This document shows positions 50,752 to 59,166 of a stretch of DNA of 64,000 nt, piece after piece; the stretch's first letter is position 1, and each line of letters begins with the position of its first letter. Location of the stretch: positions 1-64,000 of the forward strand of contig NZ_JPUG01000071.1 in the NCBI RefSeq assembly GCF_000739015.1. The letters run 5' to 3'. The position numbers and the translations under genes were made by a program. This stretch comes from Microvirga sp. BSC39. Lineage in GTDB: Bacteria; Pseudomonadota; Alphaproteobacteria; Rhizobiales; Beijerinckiaceae. The notes under the pieces were generated by a model. The model was not told where the DNA came from, did not search any database, and worked only from the letters and a program-made list of their open reading frames with translations.

Positions 50752-51144
50752 TCACTTCACAGGAAGCCACTCCTCAAGGGTGACCTCGAACGTCATGCAG
50801 ATCGGGTTCAAGCCGGCGACGAAAGGTCCGCCGTAGACATTCCCCTCCGGGTCCGCCACGACACCCGTGAGGGCTGCCCTGAGTGAGCCGTCCTCGCCCG
50901 GGCGAACCTCACCCGCCAAGCTGACGATTTCCACGGCGGGACCCGGGATCTGGAGGTACTTGCCATCGATCGTGCCCATGCAGGCATCCACGAGGCTGCC
51001 CAGCGCACCACGCACGAATGCATTTCTGAAACCTTCGGCGAGACACAGCTTCTCCACGCCCTGGACGAGATCCTCGTTGGGAGCGATCCTCGCGTATGCC
51101 ACGCGACCCATTGAGCCGTTCTCGACAGCGATCGTCTCACCCAT
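50752..51144 (-). CDS. PCC (DUF296) domain protein, C-terminal-type half
   Basis: A 130-residue single PCC domain (MGETIAVENGSMGRVAYARI, APNEDLVQGVEKLCLAEGFR, NAFVRGALGSLVDACMGTID, GPFVAGLNPICMTFEVTLEE). It corresponds to the second domain of the 285-residue protein at 48112. Its start overlaps the end of the partner gene at 51137 by 8 bases, which suggests they are made in equal amounts and form a heteromer. Function unknown. Confidence 0.75.
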   Translation of the reverse strand: MGETIAVENGSMGRVAYARIAPNEDLVQGVEKLCLAEGFRNAFVRGALGSLVDACMGTIDGKYLQIPGPAVEIVSLAGEVRPGEDGSLRAALTGVVADPEGNVYGGPFVAGLNPICMTFEVTLEEWLPVK

Positions 51145-51691
51145 TGATCGTTTCCTTGTATGGTTGAAGAAGCGGAATGTTCGTCTCGGGATCGTAGGCC
51201 TGCCGGAGTTCGAATTCATCGAGCGAGGTGACGAGAACCGGGATCGGATTGCGGCTGACGATGCAGGTCTCCGTTAGGATGTGACCACCCTTGACCTCAC
51301 CGCTTTCGGTGCAGATCGCGGCATGGCAATGTACGAGCGGCGAGCCATTGATGCTCTTCCCCAGCGTCGCATTGCCGAAGATCATATACGTGTGACCGGC
51401 GGGGATCGGTTTGGAATAGGCAATCACGGCCCGCCCCTGCTGATCGGGAGGCGCGACGCAATACTGAACACCCTCAAAATAGCCTCCGAGGATCGTCGTC
51501 GAGGCAAACGTGATCCCGATATCCGCCAGTGGCTTCACGAGGCCATCGAAAAGGCTCACGCCGGGCAAAAGGGCCAGTCGGACATGCCGCCCCTTGGAAG
51601 AGCGAAGGCTTTGGATGCGGACCGGGTTGAACCGGCCGGGGTGGATCAGGGTACGCGGCCGGGGCAGCTGCGTCGTGACGACCCGCTTCAT
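51137..51691 (-). CDS. PCC (DUF296) domain protein, N-terminal-type half
   Basis: A 184-residue protein matching the first domain of the 48112 protein: ALLPGVSLFDGLVKPLADIG, TTILGGYFEGVQYCVAPPDQ, NGSPLVHCHAAICTESGEVK, GGHILTETCIVSRNPIPVLV. The histidine motif VHCHAAIC (compare LHCHGVWD in the fused copy) could bind metal. Starts within the gamma-CA-like stop (TGATG). Function unknown. Confidence 0.75.
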   Translation of the reverse strand: MKRVVTTQLPRPRTLIHPGRFNPVRIQSLRSSKGRHVRLALLPGVSLFDGLVKPLADIGITFASTTILGGYFEGVQYCVAPPDQQGRAVIAYSKPIPAGHTYMIFGNATLGKSINGSPLVHCHAAICTESGEVKGGHILTETCIVSRNPIPVLVTSLDEFELRQAYDPETNIPLLQPYKETING

Positions 51692-52233
51692 CAGAAACCT
51701 CCTGAGGCAGATGCCAGCTCACACACGTACCGGCGCCAGCGCCTGACGTAGAGAGCCGCACCCTCGGTCAGGTTCCGCACGCCGGCGTCATCGACCTCCC
51801 GGACAACGCGGCCCGGGACGCCCATGACCAAGGAGTTGTCGGGGATGACCTTGTTCTCGGTGATCAGCGTGTTCGCGCCGATCAGGCAGTTCCGGCCGAT
51901 CCGCGCACCGTTGAGGATGGTCGAGTTCATGCCGATCAAGGTGTTCGACCCGATTGTACAGCCATGTAGCATCACCTTGTGACCGATCGTGCAGTCCTCA
52001 CCGATCGTCAGCGGAAACCCGGGATCGACATGGAGCACGCAGCCGTCCTGGACATTGCTGCGTTCGCCGATCTCGATGATGTCGTCGTCGGCTCGCAACA
52101 CCGTGCCGAACCAGATGCTGACCTCGCGCTTGAGGCGAACGTTGCCGATTAGAACGGCACCTGGGGCAATCCAGTACTCGCCCTCCGGAGGAAGGGCAGG
52201 TGCCGTTTCAGCAAGCGAGAACACATGAGTCAT
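51691..52233 (-). CDS. gamma-carbonic-anhydrase-like hexapeptide-repeat protein
   Basis: A 180-residue left-handed beta-helix protein of the gamma-CA/PaaY-like group. Hexapeptide turns run from WIAPGAVLIGNVRLKREVSI to LIGMNSTILNGARIGRNCLI. Three candidate metal histidines occur at the normal spots: GCVLHVDPG, TIGHKVM and LHGCTIG. The C-terminal helix WRRYVCEL follows. In other operons PaaY relatives act as thioesterases relieving CoA depletion; a like role beside the acyl-CoA synthetase is plausible. Confidence 0.9.
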   Translation of the reverse strand: MTHVFSLAETAPALPPEGEYWIAPGAVLIGNVRLKREVSIWFGTVLRADDDIIEIGERSNVQDGCVLHVDPGFPLTIGEDCTIGHKVMLHGCTIGSNTLIGMNSTILNGARIGRNCLIGANTLITENKVIPDNSLVMGVPGRVVREVDDAGVRNLTEGAALYVRRWRRYVCELASASGGF

Positions 52234-52244
52234 GTTTGAGCCTT

Positions 52245-53039
52245 CTATGGCTGGACAGGCGAATCGAAAGCGGCAGACGGCTTACCGATGATGCCTGCGG
52301 CCGTGAACCCGCCATCGACGCAAATCGTCTGGCCAGTGATGTAGCTGGACTTGCGATTGTCGAGGAGGAAAGTGGCTGCCCCAGCGATCTCAGCCGACGA
52401 TCCATAGCGCCGTTGCGGCACGGTCGCCATCCAGGCGGCGCGTACCTCCGGTGTATGGATCTCCTGCACGAGCGGCGTCTCGATCGGACCGGGAGCGATC
52501 GCATTCACCCGAATGCCGAGTGCCGCCAGCTCGACCGCCATGACCTTGGTCATGGTGATCACGGCCCCCTTGGAGGCGCCGTATGCGACGCGTCCCTTGT
52601 TGCCCATGACCCCCGAAACGGACGCGATGTTAACGATTGAGCCTGCGCCGCGCTCGCGCATGTGCCTGGCCGCCTCCCGCGAGACCACGAAGCTGCCGAT
52701 CAGGTTGACCTCCAGCATCTTCCGAAAGAGATCGACGCTCGTGTCGAGTGCCGGAACGTCGCGCCCGATGCCGGCGGAATTAACGACCCCGGTAAGAGGG
52801 CCGAACTCCGCCTCGCAGGCCGCGATCCTGGACACAACAGCGTCCTCATCCGCGACGTCCATCTGCTCGTACCGCACGCGGTCGTCAGGTGCCCCGAGCG
52901 CATCGCGGCACCAACTGAGGCTTTCCCGATCCAGGTCCGCGACGACAACGCGCCAACCCTCGGCGAGCATCGCCTCGACGATCGCAAGGCCGATGCCAGA
53001 CACTCCTCCGGTCACCAGTACCGTCTGTACTTGAACCAT
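52245..53039 (-). CDS. SDR-family oxidoreductase (second pathway SDR)
   Basis: A 264-residue short-chain dehydrogenase: TVLVTGGVSGIGLAIVEAML, VVVADLDRESLSWC (Asp after beta-2, NAD preference), VVNSAGIG, SIVNIASVSGVMGNKGRVAY with YGASK, and SSYITGQTICVDGGFTAAGI. ATG at 53039 has a fair ribosome site and begins the family match. It follows the acyl-CoA synthetase gene by 55 bases and may oxidise a hydroxyacyl-CoA. Confidence 0.93.
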   Translation of the reverse strand: MVQVQTVLVTGGVSGIGLAIVEAMLAEGWRVVVADLDRESLSWCRDALGAPDDRVRYEQMDVADEDAVVSRIAACEAEFGPLTGVVNSAGIGRDVPALDTSVDLFRKMLEVNLIGSFVVSREAARHMRERGAGSIVNIASVSGVMGNKGRVAYGASKGAVITMTKVMAVELAALGIRVNAIAPGPIETPLVQEIHTPEVRAAWMATVPQRRYGSSAEIAGAATFLLDNRKSSYITGQTICVDGGFTAAGIIGKPSAAFDSPVQP

Positions 53040-53094
53040 GTCCGCCTCTCCTGCTGTGGTCCAGTCGTCCTTCGGGGAAGTATGCCGCCTCGGC

Positions 53095-54732
53095 TCAGGC
53101 GGAGGCCTGAGCGGGTCGGTCAAGGGGTAGACAGCCGCGCGCCTCGAGTTCGGCCCGGACATCCTTCTTGGTGATCTTGCCGTAGGCAGACTTAGGCAGG
53201 GCATCCCAGAAGAACACCCGCTTTGGAAGCTTGTAGCGGGCGACCTTGCCCTCCAGCCATGCTAGGAGTTCCGGCTCGTTGAGCGTTGCGTTCGGCCGCA
53301 GCACGCAGACCGCCACGCCAACCTCACCCCAGGTCTTGTCCGGCACGCCGAGGATTGCGACCTCCGCGATGGCCGAGTGCGTTAGGATTTTCTCCTCCGT
53401 TTCGCGCGGGTAGATGTTCGAGCCGCCGGAGATGTACATGTCGGAGGCACGTCCGGTGATGTAGAGGAATCCTTCCTCGTCGAGGTGGCCGAGATCGCCG
53501 GTCCTGAACCAGCCGTCCCTGAAGGCCTTCGCGTTGGCTTCCGGGTTGTCGTAGTAGCCGGCGAACACGGCCGGACCGCAGACGCAGATCTCGCCAGTCT
53601 CGCCTGCCTTGAGCTCGCGGCCTTGGTCGTCCTGGATCGAGACCTGCATCCCCGTGCGCTCGTAGCCGCAGGTGCCCACCTTCACGCCGGGTGCATCCTC
53701 GGTTTCGTGGAGCGCCGGCGGAAGCACGGTGATGTTACCGGTGACCTCGCCAAGCCCAAAGTATTGGACTAGGACCTTTCCGAGCTTTTTCAGCGCGTGC
53801 TTCTGGTCTTCCCGGTACATGGGTGCGCCTGCGTAGATCACGTAGCGCAGCGACGAGTGATTATGCGCGTCGACCGAAGGATGTTCCGTCAGCATCTTAA
53901 CGATGGTGGGGACAGTGAACATGTTGGTGACGCGCCAATGCGCGACCAGCCCCCAGGCCTCGTCGGCGTCGAATCGATCGCTCTTGAGCAGAATGGTCTT
54001 GACACCCCGCGCCACTTGCACGAGCTGATGAATGCCTGCCCCGTGCGAGAGCGGCGCCAGGACCAGAGAGGCGTCCCGGTGCGTGGTGCCCGGCATCAGG
54101 TCGCAGAGATGGTTCGTGATCACGAAGGCCATCTGGCCATGGGTGAGAACGGCGGCCTTGGGACGTCCCGTTGTGCCCGACGTGAAGAAGAACCAGCACG
54201 GATCATCGTGCTCGACGGACGCCATCGGTACGCTCTGCCCGGAGTGCTGTGCGACGAGGGCATCGTAATCATCGCCCAATTCTGATGCCCCGATGGAGAT
54301 GACGAAGCGGATATCCGGAGCGGCCTCACGGGCGGCTGCGGCATGCTCCGGGAAATCGCAATGGCAGATCATCGCGGAGGCACCGCTCGAGCGGGCAAGG
54401 TAGGCGACCTCGCCCGGGGTTTGACGGTAGTTCGTCGGCACCCAGACTGCACCGAGCCGGAAGCTGGCGAACATCGACTCAAACATCTGGTTGCCATTCT
54501 TGGACTGCACCAGGATGCGGTCGCCTTTTTTCACGCCCCGGGCGGCCAGCGCCGCTGCCATGGCATCCACACGGCGATCGAGCTCGGCCCAGGTCCAGGT
54601 ATCCTCCCCTCGGACGAAGCCGATCTCGCCGCCGTACCGCCGCGCCACCTGACGCAGGAAGTGGGAGAGGTTCATGACGCGCTTGGAGACGGGTGCAACA
54701 CCGCCGATGGGAGCTTGAACGGGACTCGTCAT
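53095..54732 (-). CDS. AMP-dependent acyl-CoA synthetase
   Basis: A 545-residue ANL-superfamily ligase. The N-terminal domain has FLRQVARRYGGEIGFVRGED; the P-loop is WFFFTSGTTGRPKAAVLTHG; the A5 motif GLGEVTGNIT; the A7 GWFRTGDLGHLDEEGFLYIT; the hinge GRASDMYISGGSNIYPREVE-like segment (here IYPRETEE) and the catalytic lysine KSAYGKITKKDVR. It activates a carboxylic acid as CoA thioester. As it is in a TRAP-fed operon, the acid is probably the imported one. It overlaps the thiolase gene by 4 bases. Confidence 0.94.
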   Translation of the reverse strand: MTSPVQAPIGGVAPVSKRVMNLSHFLRQVARRYGGEIGFVRGEDTWTWAELDRRVDAMAAALAARGVKKGDRILVQSKNGNQMFESMFASFRLGAVWVPTNYRQTPGEVAYLARSSGASAMICHCDFPEHAAAAREAAPDIRFVISIGASELGDDYDALVAQHSGQSVPMASVEHDDPCWFFFTSGTTGRPKAAVLTHGQMAFVITNHLCDLMPGTTHRDASLVLAPLSHGAGIHQLVQVARGVKTILLKSDRFDADEAWGLVAHWRVTNMFTVPTIVKMLTEHPSVDAHNHSSLRYVIYAGAPMYREDQKHALKKLGKVLVQYFGLGEVTGNITVLPPALHETEDAPGVKVGTCGYERTGMQVSIQDDQGRELKAGETGEICVCGPAVFAGYYDNPEANAKAFRDGWFRTGDLGHLDEEGFLYITGRASDMYISGGSNIYPRETEEKILTHSAIAEVAILGVPDKTWGEVGVAVCVLRPNATLNEPELLAWLEGKVARYKLPKRVFFWDALPKSAYGKITKKDVRAELEARGCLPLDRPAQASA

Positions 54733-55898
54733 TTGCGCCGTTCCAGGATGGACACGTAATTGGCGACGGCCGCGCCGCCCATGTTGAATACGCCCGCAAG
54801 ATTGGCGTCTGGGATCTGCATGTCGCCAGCCTGGTTCATGAGCTGGAGGCAGGCCATGATGTGCAACGACACGCCGGTGGCGCCGATTGGGTGGCCCTTC
54901 GACTTGAGGCCGCCGGATGGATTGATCGGCAGGCGACCGTCTTTCTCGGCAATGCCCTCCCGCACAACACGGTAGCCATCGCCCGGCGAGGCCAATCCCA
55001 TCGCCTCGTATTCAATGAGCTCAGCGATGGTGAAGCAGTCATGGGTCTCGACCAGATCGAGGTCGTCCAGTGTTACACCTGCATGAGCCCGTGCCTTGTC
55101 CCAGGCCATACGTGCACCGGCAAAGGCCGTCGGGTCGCGTCGCGATAGGGGCAGAATGTCATTGACATGCTGGCGGGTGCGGAAGGCGATTGCCTGCTGG
55201 AGCCGTTCGGCCGTCTCCTCGTCGGCCACGACGAGCGCGGCTGCCCCATCCGAGATCAGTGAGCAGTCCGTCCGCCGCAGCGGGGCCGCCACATAGGGGT
55301 TCTTGTCGGAGACCGCATTACAGAACTCGAAGCCAAAGTCGCGTCGCATCTGCGCATAGGGATTCGCGACACCATTCCTGTGATTCTTGGCGGAGATGCG
55401 GGCAAGCTCCTCGCTGCGGTCGCCGTAACGCTGGAAGTAGGTCTGAGCGATCCGGCCAAACACCCCGGCGAAGCCGCCGTTGATATCGGCCTCTTCCTTT
55501 CTGTAGGAGGCACTCAGCAGGATATCGCTGGTTTCGACTACGGGCTTGGCAGTCATCTTCTCAGCCCCGACGACGAGAGCGATGCGCCCGCGTCCGCTCT
55601 CGATAAAGTCGAGAGCCGCGTAGATCGCGGCCGACCCGGTCGCGCAAGCATTCTCCAGACGGGTCGACGGGACGTGGGCGAGAACCGGCTGATCGAGCGC
55701 AACCTGTGCAGCCTCAAATCCCTGTTTCGAGAAGCCGTTGTTCATGACGCCGACATAGATCCCATCGACTTCCTCAGCTCCAACCCCAGCGTGAGCGAGG
55801 GCCTCGCCCGAAACTCTGGCCATCAGGCTTTCGACATCGGGATCTTCCAATTTGCCGAAGGGCGTATGGGCCCAACCGACGATGCAAGCACGTGCCAT
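54729..55898 (-). CDS. thiolase-family protein, SCP-x type
   Basis: A 389-residue thiolase of the sterol-carrier-protein-x group. Nucleophile Cys in VPSTRLENACATGSAAIYAA, the SCP-x LVETHDCFTIAELIEYEAMG, and GLKSKGHPIGATGVSLHIMA with the active His. The usual second Cys of classical thiolases (CxG) is replaced by NMGGAAVANYVSILERRK, as common in this group. Such enzymes cleave branched or ring-derived 3-ketoacyl-CoA. First enzyme gene after the transporter. Confidence 0.9.
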   Translation of the reverse strand: MARACIVGWAHTPFGKLEDPDVESLMARVSGEALAHAGVGAEEVDGIYVGVMNNGFSKQGFEAAQVALDQPVLAHVPSTRLENACATGSAAIYAALDFIESGRGRIALVVGAEKMTAKPVVETSDILLSASYRKEEADINGGFAGVFGRIAQTYFQRYGDRSEELARISAKNHRNGVANPYAQMRRDFGFEFCNAVSDKNPYVAAPLRRTDCSLISDGAAALVVADEETAERLQQAIAFRTRQHVNDILPLSRRDPTAFAGARMAWDKARAHAGVTLDDLDLVETHDCFTIAELIEYEAMGLASPGDGYRVVREGIAEKDGRLPINPSGGLKSKGHPIGATGVSLHIMACLQLMNQAGDMQIPDANLAGVFNMGGAAVANYVSILERRK

Positions 55899-55988
55899 AT
55901 CTGCAATTCCTTCAATGTGTGATCGTTTGAAAGCGATGTCGTAACTATCCTGGCTGGGCAGCCCTTGCGGACTGTCCGACGGTGATCG

Positions 55989-57866
55989 TCAGAGGAGACC
56001 GACTGAGATCCAAGGCACTGTAGCAATGATGATGAGGCCCACGAGCAGCGCGACGAGGTACGGCCAGATAGCGCCGATGGCCTCATCCGGCGGGACGCTG
56101 CCGATCTTGCAGGCGAGATAGAAGCCTACCCCAATCGGCGGAGCCATGAGGCCGATGTTCATCGCCGTCACAATGACCATTGCGTAGTGGATGTCATTGA
56201 TTCCGAGGTTCTTCGCGATCGGGAACATGAGCGGAGCCATGAGCACGATGGCCGGCAGGCCCTCGAGCACGCTGCCCAAGATCAGGAAGACCACAATGGT
56301 CACGGCCATGAACGAGAGCCAGCCGCCGGGCAGTCCCGTCATGAATGTCGCGAGGCTCTGGGCAACGCCGGCTTGCGTGATCGCCCATGCCATTGCAAGG
56401 GCGGTTCCGAGGATCAGCAGGATCGATCCGGTGAGGGCCGCCGTCTCCACGAGCATGGCGTAGAACGTGCGCCAGCCGATGCCCCCATAGAGGACAATGC
56501 CGACGAACAATGCGTAGATTACCGCAATGGTCGACACCTCGGTTGCCGTCGCTACCCCGCCGGCCACCGTGCTGCGGATGAGGAACGGCAGAACGAGGGC
56601 AGGCGCGGCAACGAGGAGGGTGCGCCCCATCAAAGAGACGGGCGCCCGGCGCACCTTGGACATGTCTTCGTGCCGGCTCTTCCAACGAGCCAGGATCGCC
56701 AAGACCGCGAGCAGGACCATGGCGACAACGATGCCGGAGGTGAACAGGCCCGCAATTGAGACCCCCGCGACGGATCCCAGCACGATCAGCACGATCGAGG
56801 GCGGCACGGTGTCGGCCATGGCGGCACCGGTAGCCAGCAGCGCGATCATCTCCCGCGGGCTGTGGCCGCGCCGCTTCATCTCCGGGAACAGCGCCGGAGC
56901 GACCGTGGCCATGTCCGAGACCTTCGAGCCGGAGATGCCGGAGACCACAAACAGCGAGCCGAGCAGCACGTAGGACATGCCGGCGCGGACATGGCCGAGC
57001 AGGGAGGCCAGGAAATCGATGATGGCTTTGCCCATGCCGGTGGCATCTAGGATGCAGCCCAGGAAGACGAAGATCGGAACCGACAGCAGAATCAGGCCGG
57101 ACATGCCCTCATCCATACGGCCGATCATGACGAAGGTCGGAACCTGCGTCGCGAAGGCAAGGTAGCTCAGCGTGCCGATGCCGAAGCAGAACGCGATCGG
57201 AACGCCGGCGACGAGACATGCGGCGACGAATATGACGAGGAAGAGAACGATCTTGGCGTTGCCAAGTCTGACGAGCGAAGGCGAGAAATACCACAGCAAG
57301 CCTGCGATCACGGCAATTGCGAGAGCAGAGATGATCAAGTCGCGCCACGTTGAAGTCCGGAGGGCATACGCGAGAACGATACCAAGCATCGCTATCATGC
57401 CGAAGGGAATGGCGGCCGCCCGGAAGGTATTCGGAATTTCCAGTGCGGCGGTGGTGATGTACCACTCCTCCATCGCATAGTCGAAGGCCGGGGCGACCAG
57501 CGACAGAAGAAAGGAGACGATCACCAGAAGCCCGAAGGTCTCCACGAACCGCTGTGTCCGCTCCGGCATCATGTTGAGGAACAGCGTCAGCCTGAGGTGC
57601 TCGTTGCGGTCGAGTGCAATCGCGGATCCGAGCATCGCAAGCCACAGAAAGCACAGCGATGCGACCTCATCGATCCACACCACCGGGAGCGAGAATACAT
57701 AGCGGGAGATGACGCCTGCCAGCAGCAGGACAATGATGGCCACGAGCAGCGCCGACGAAACGATCTCGAAGGGCCTGAGAAGGCGGGAGCCCTGCCGGAC
57801 GTCGCTTTCGGCGACGGGCAAGGATTCCGGCGCGGCGAGTACGTGTGCAGAGGAAGCCATATCCAA
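55989..57866 (-). CDS. TRAP-transporter fused small and large permease (DctQM), second copy
   Basis: A 625-residue fused QM protein. The DctQ part (residues 25-190) includes VISRYVFSLPVVWIDEVASL and the DctM part includes GVPIAFCFGIGTLSYLAFAT, SGISGSKVSDMATVAPALFP, MADTVPPSIVLIVLGSVAGV and NIGLMAPPIGVGFYLACKIG. It is strongly alike to the QM protein at 46050, clearly a paralogue. It lies 107 bases after its receptor gene, with a small hairpin between them, and 90 bases before the thiolase gene. Confidence 0.95.
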   Translation of the reverse strand: MDMASSAHVLAAPESLPVAESDVRQGSRLLRPFEIVSSALLVAIIVLLLAGVISRYVFSLPVVWIDEVASLCFLWLAMLGSAIALDRNEHLRLTLFLNMMPERTQRFVETFGLLVIVSFLLSLVAPAFDYAMEEWYITTAALEIPNTFRAAAIPFGMIAMLGIVLAYALRTSTWRDLIISALAIAVIAGLLWYFSPSLVRLGNAKIVLFLVIFVAACLVAGVPIAFCFGIGTLSYLAFATQVPTFVMIGRMDEGMSGLILLSVPIFVFLGCILDATGMGKAIIDFLASLLGHVRAGMSYVLLGSLFVVSGISGSKVSDMATVAPALFPEMKRRGHSPREMIALLATGAAMADTVPPSIVLIVLGSVAGVSIAGLFTSGIVVAMVLLAVLAILARWKSRHEDMSKVRRAPVSLMGRTLLVAAPALVLPFLIRSTVAGGVATATEVSTIAVIYALFVGIVLYGGIGWRTFYAMLVETAALTGSILLILGTALAMAWAITQAGVAQSLATFMTGLPGGWLSFMAVTIVVFLILGSVLEGLPAIVLMAPLMFPIAKNLGINDIHYAMVIVTAMNIGLMAPPIGVGFYLACKIGSVPPDEAIGAIWPYLVALLVGLIIIATVPWISVGLL

Positions 57867-57905
57867 TGTTCCTACGGATTTGTGGTGATCACGTCCGGTG
57901 GAGCG

Positions 57906-57932
57906 AGGGTCATCCGCGGACGGGACGACCCT
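57906..57932 (-). other. intercistronic stem-loop between SBP and QM genes
   Basis: AGGGTC (57906-57911) pairs with GACCCT (57927-57932). It has no T-run, lies downstream of the receptor gene, and may raise receptor mRNA over the rest of the operon. Confidence 0.4.
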
Positions 57933-57973
57933 GCGACCTTTGAATCAGCGGCGTGATCGCTGACTCTGACGCC

Positions 57974-58993
57974 TTACGCCAGGGTGCCGACGGACTTCTC
58001 GAGGATCGCCCAGGCCTCGTCACCGTACTTGCCCTTCCATTCGGCATAGAATCCGGCTTGGCGCAGCTTGTCGCGGAATGCCGCCGGATCAGGCTGGTTG
58101 ACCACCATGCCCTTCGCGGCAAGCTCCTGCTGAAGGCTGGCATTGAGCTTGGCCACGTCCTCGCGCTCTTTCTCGGCCGCAGCATTGATGTGCTTGGCCA
58201 CGATGGTGCGGACATCCTGGGGCAGCCGCTCCCAGGCGCGCCGGTTGCCCAGGAACCAGAAGCCGTCCCACATGTGGTTGGTCATTGAGAGGTGTTTTTG
58301 CACCTCGAACAGCTTCGCGGTCGAGATGATCGCCAGCGGGTTCTCCTGACCGTCGACGACCTTGGTCTGAAGCGCGGTGTAGGTCTCGTTGAAGTTGATC
58401 GAGGTGGGCGCAGACTCGAACGCCTTGTACATGGACGTCCAGAGCGGTGAGACCGGTACCCGGATCTTGAAGCCCTTCAGGTCCTCCGGCGTGTTGATCG
58501 GCTTCGTCGCCGACGTGGTCTGGCGGAAGCCGTTGTCCCATATCTTGTCCATGACGACGAGGTTCACCTTGGCGATCTGCTGGCGGACATAAGCGCCCAG
58601 GTCCCCGTCCATGGCCTTCCAGACCGATGCGTAGTCCGGGAAGGCGAAACCCACCCCGTTGATGGAGGCGGCCGGCACAAGCGTCGACAGAATCAGGCCC
58701 GACAGAGTGAAGAACTCGACGCCGCCCGAGCGTACCTGGCTAAGCGTGTCAGTATCGGAGCCGAGCTGGCTGCTGGGAAAGATTTGCAGTTCAAAACGGC
58801 CATTGGTCTCAGCCTTGATCGCCGCAGCCATTTCCTGAGCCCGCAAGTTCATTGGATGGGTTATGGGCAGGTTATTGGCGTATTTGTAAGTGAACTCGGC
58901 CTGCTGCGCGCGTGCGATGAACGGCGCCCCTACAACCCCGCCTGCGAATGCGGTTGAGCCGGCGATGAGCAGACGGCGACGAGAGATGATCAT
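57974..58993 (-). CDS. TRAP-transporter solute-binding protein, DctP family (second)
   Basis: A 339-residue exported receptor: leader MIISRRRLLIAGSTAFAGGV with cleavage near ARA-QQAEFTYKYANNLPITHP, then FPSSQLGSDTDTLSQVRSGG, LKGFKIRVPVSPLWTSMYKA with the carboxylate-pairing Arg, and FNETYTALQTKVVDGQENPL. It is clearly paralogous to the receptor at 43809 (same motifs in the same order). AGGAGG lies upstream of the ATG at 58993. The ligand is unknown, probably a carboxylic acid that the acyl-CoA synthetase then activates. Confidence 0.93.
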   Translation of the reverse strand: MIISRRRLLIAGSTAFAGGVVGAPFIARAQQAEFTYKYANNLPITHPMNLRAQEMAAAIKAETNGRFELQIFPSSQLGSDTDTLSQVRSGGVEFFTLSGLILSTLVPAASINGVGFAFPDYASVWKAMDGDLGAYVRQQIAKVNLVVMDKIWDNGFRQTTSATKPINTPEDLKGFKIRVPVSPLWTSMYKAFESAPTSINFNETYTALQTKVVDGQENPLAIISTAKLFEVQKHLSMTNHMWDGFWFLGNRRAWERLPQDVRTIVAKHINAAAEKEREDVAKLNASLQQELAAKGMVVNQPDPAAFRDKLRQAGFYAEWKGKYGDEAWAILEKSVGTLA

Positions 58994-59046
58994 GTAAACC
59001 TCCTGGCAGGTCTCACGGGACCTTTGCGTTTCCTTAGATCTTTTAG

Positions 59047-59063
59047 GGTCCATGAGATGGACC
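59047..59063. promoter_or_regulatory. candidate IclR operator between TRAP operon and iclR
   Basis: A perfect inverted repeat GGTCCAT-GAG-ATGGACC. A looser version, GGTCCACATAATGGAAC, overlaps the iclR start codon at 59157-59173. Two similar palindromes around both divergent promoters suggest autoregulation and control of the long catabolic operon. A further TGTTC-N7-GAACA lies at 59119-59135. Confidence 0.5.
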
Positions 59064-59166
59064 TTCTTGTTTTCTCGGGTTAACAGGAACGTTAGATTGC
59101 GGTTTGTCAAACAGTTAGTGTTCTCCCTAGGAACAGCACGTTAGCCGAGCCTGAAGGGTCCACATA

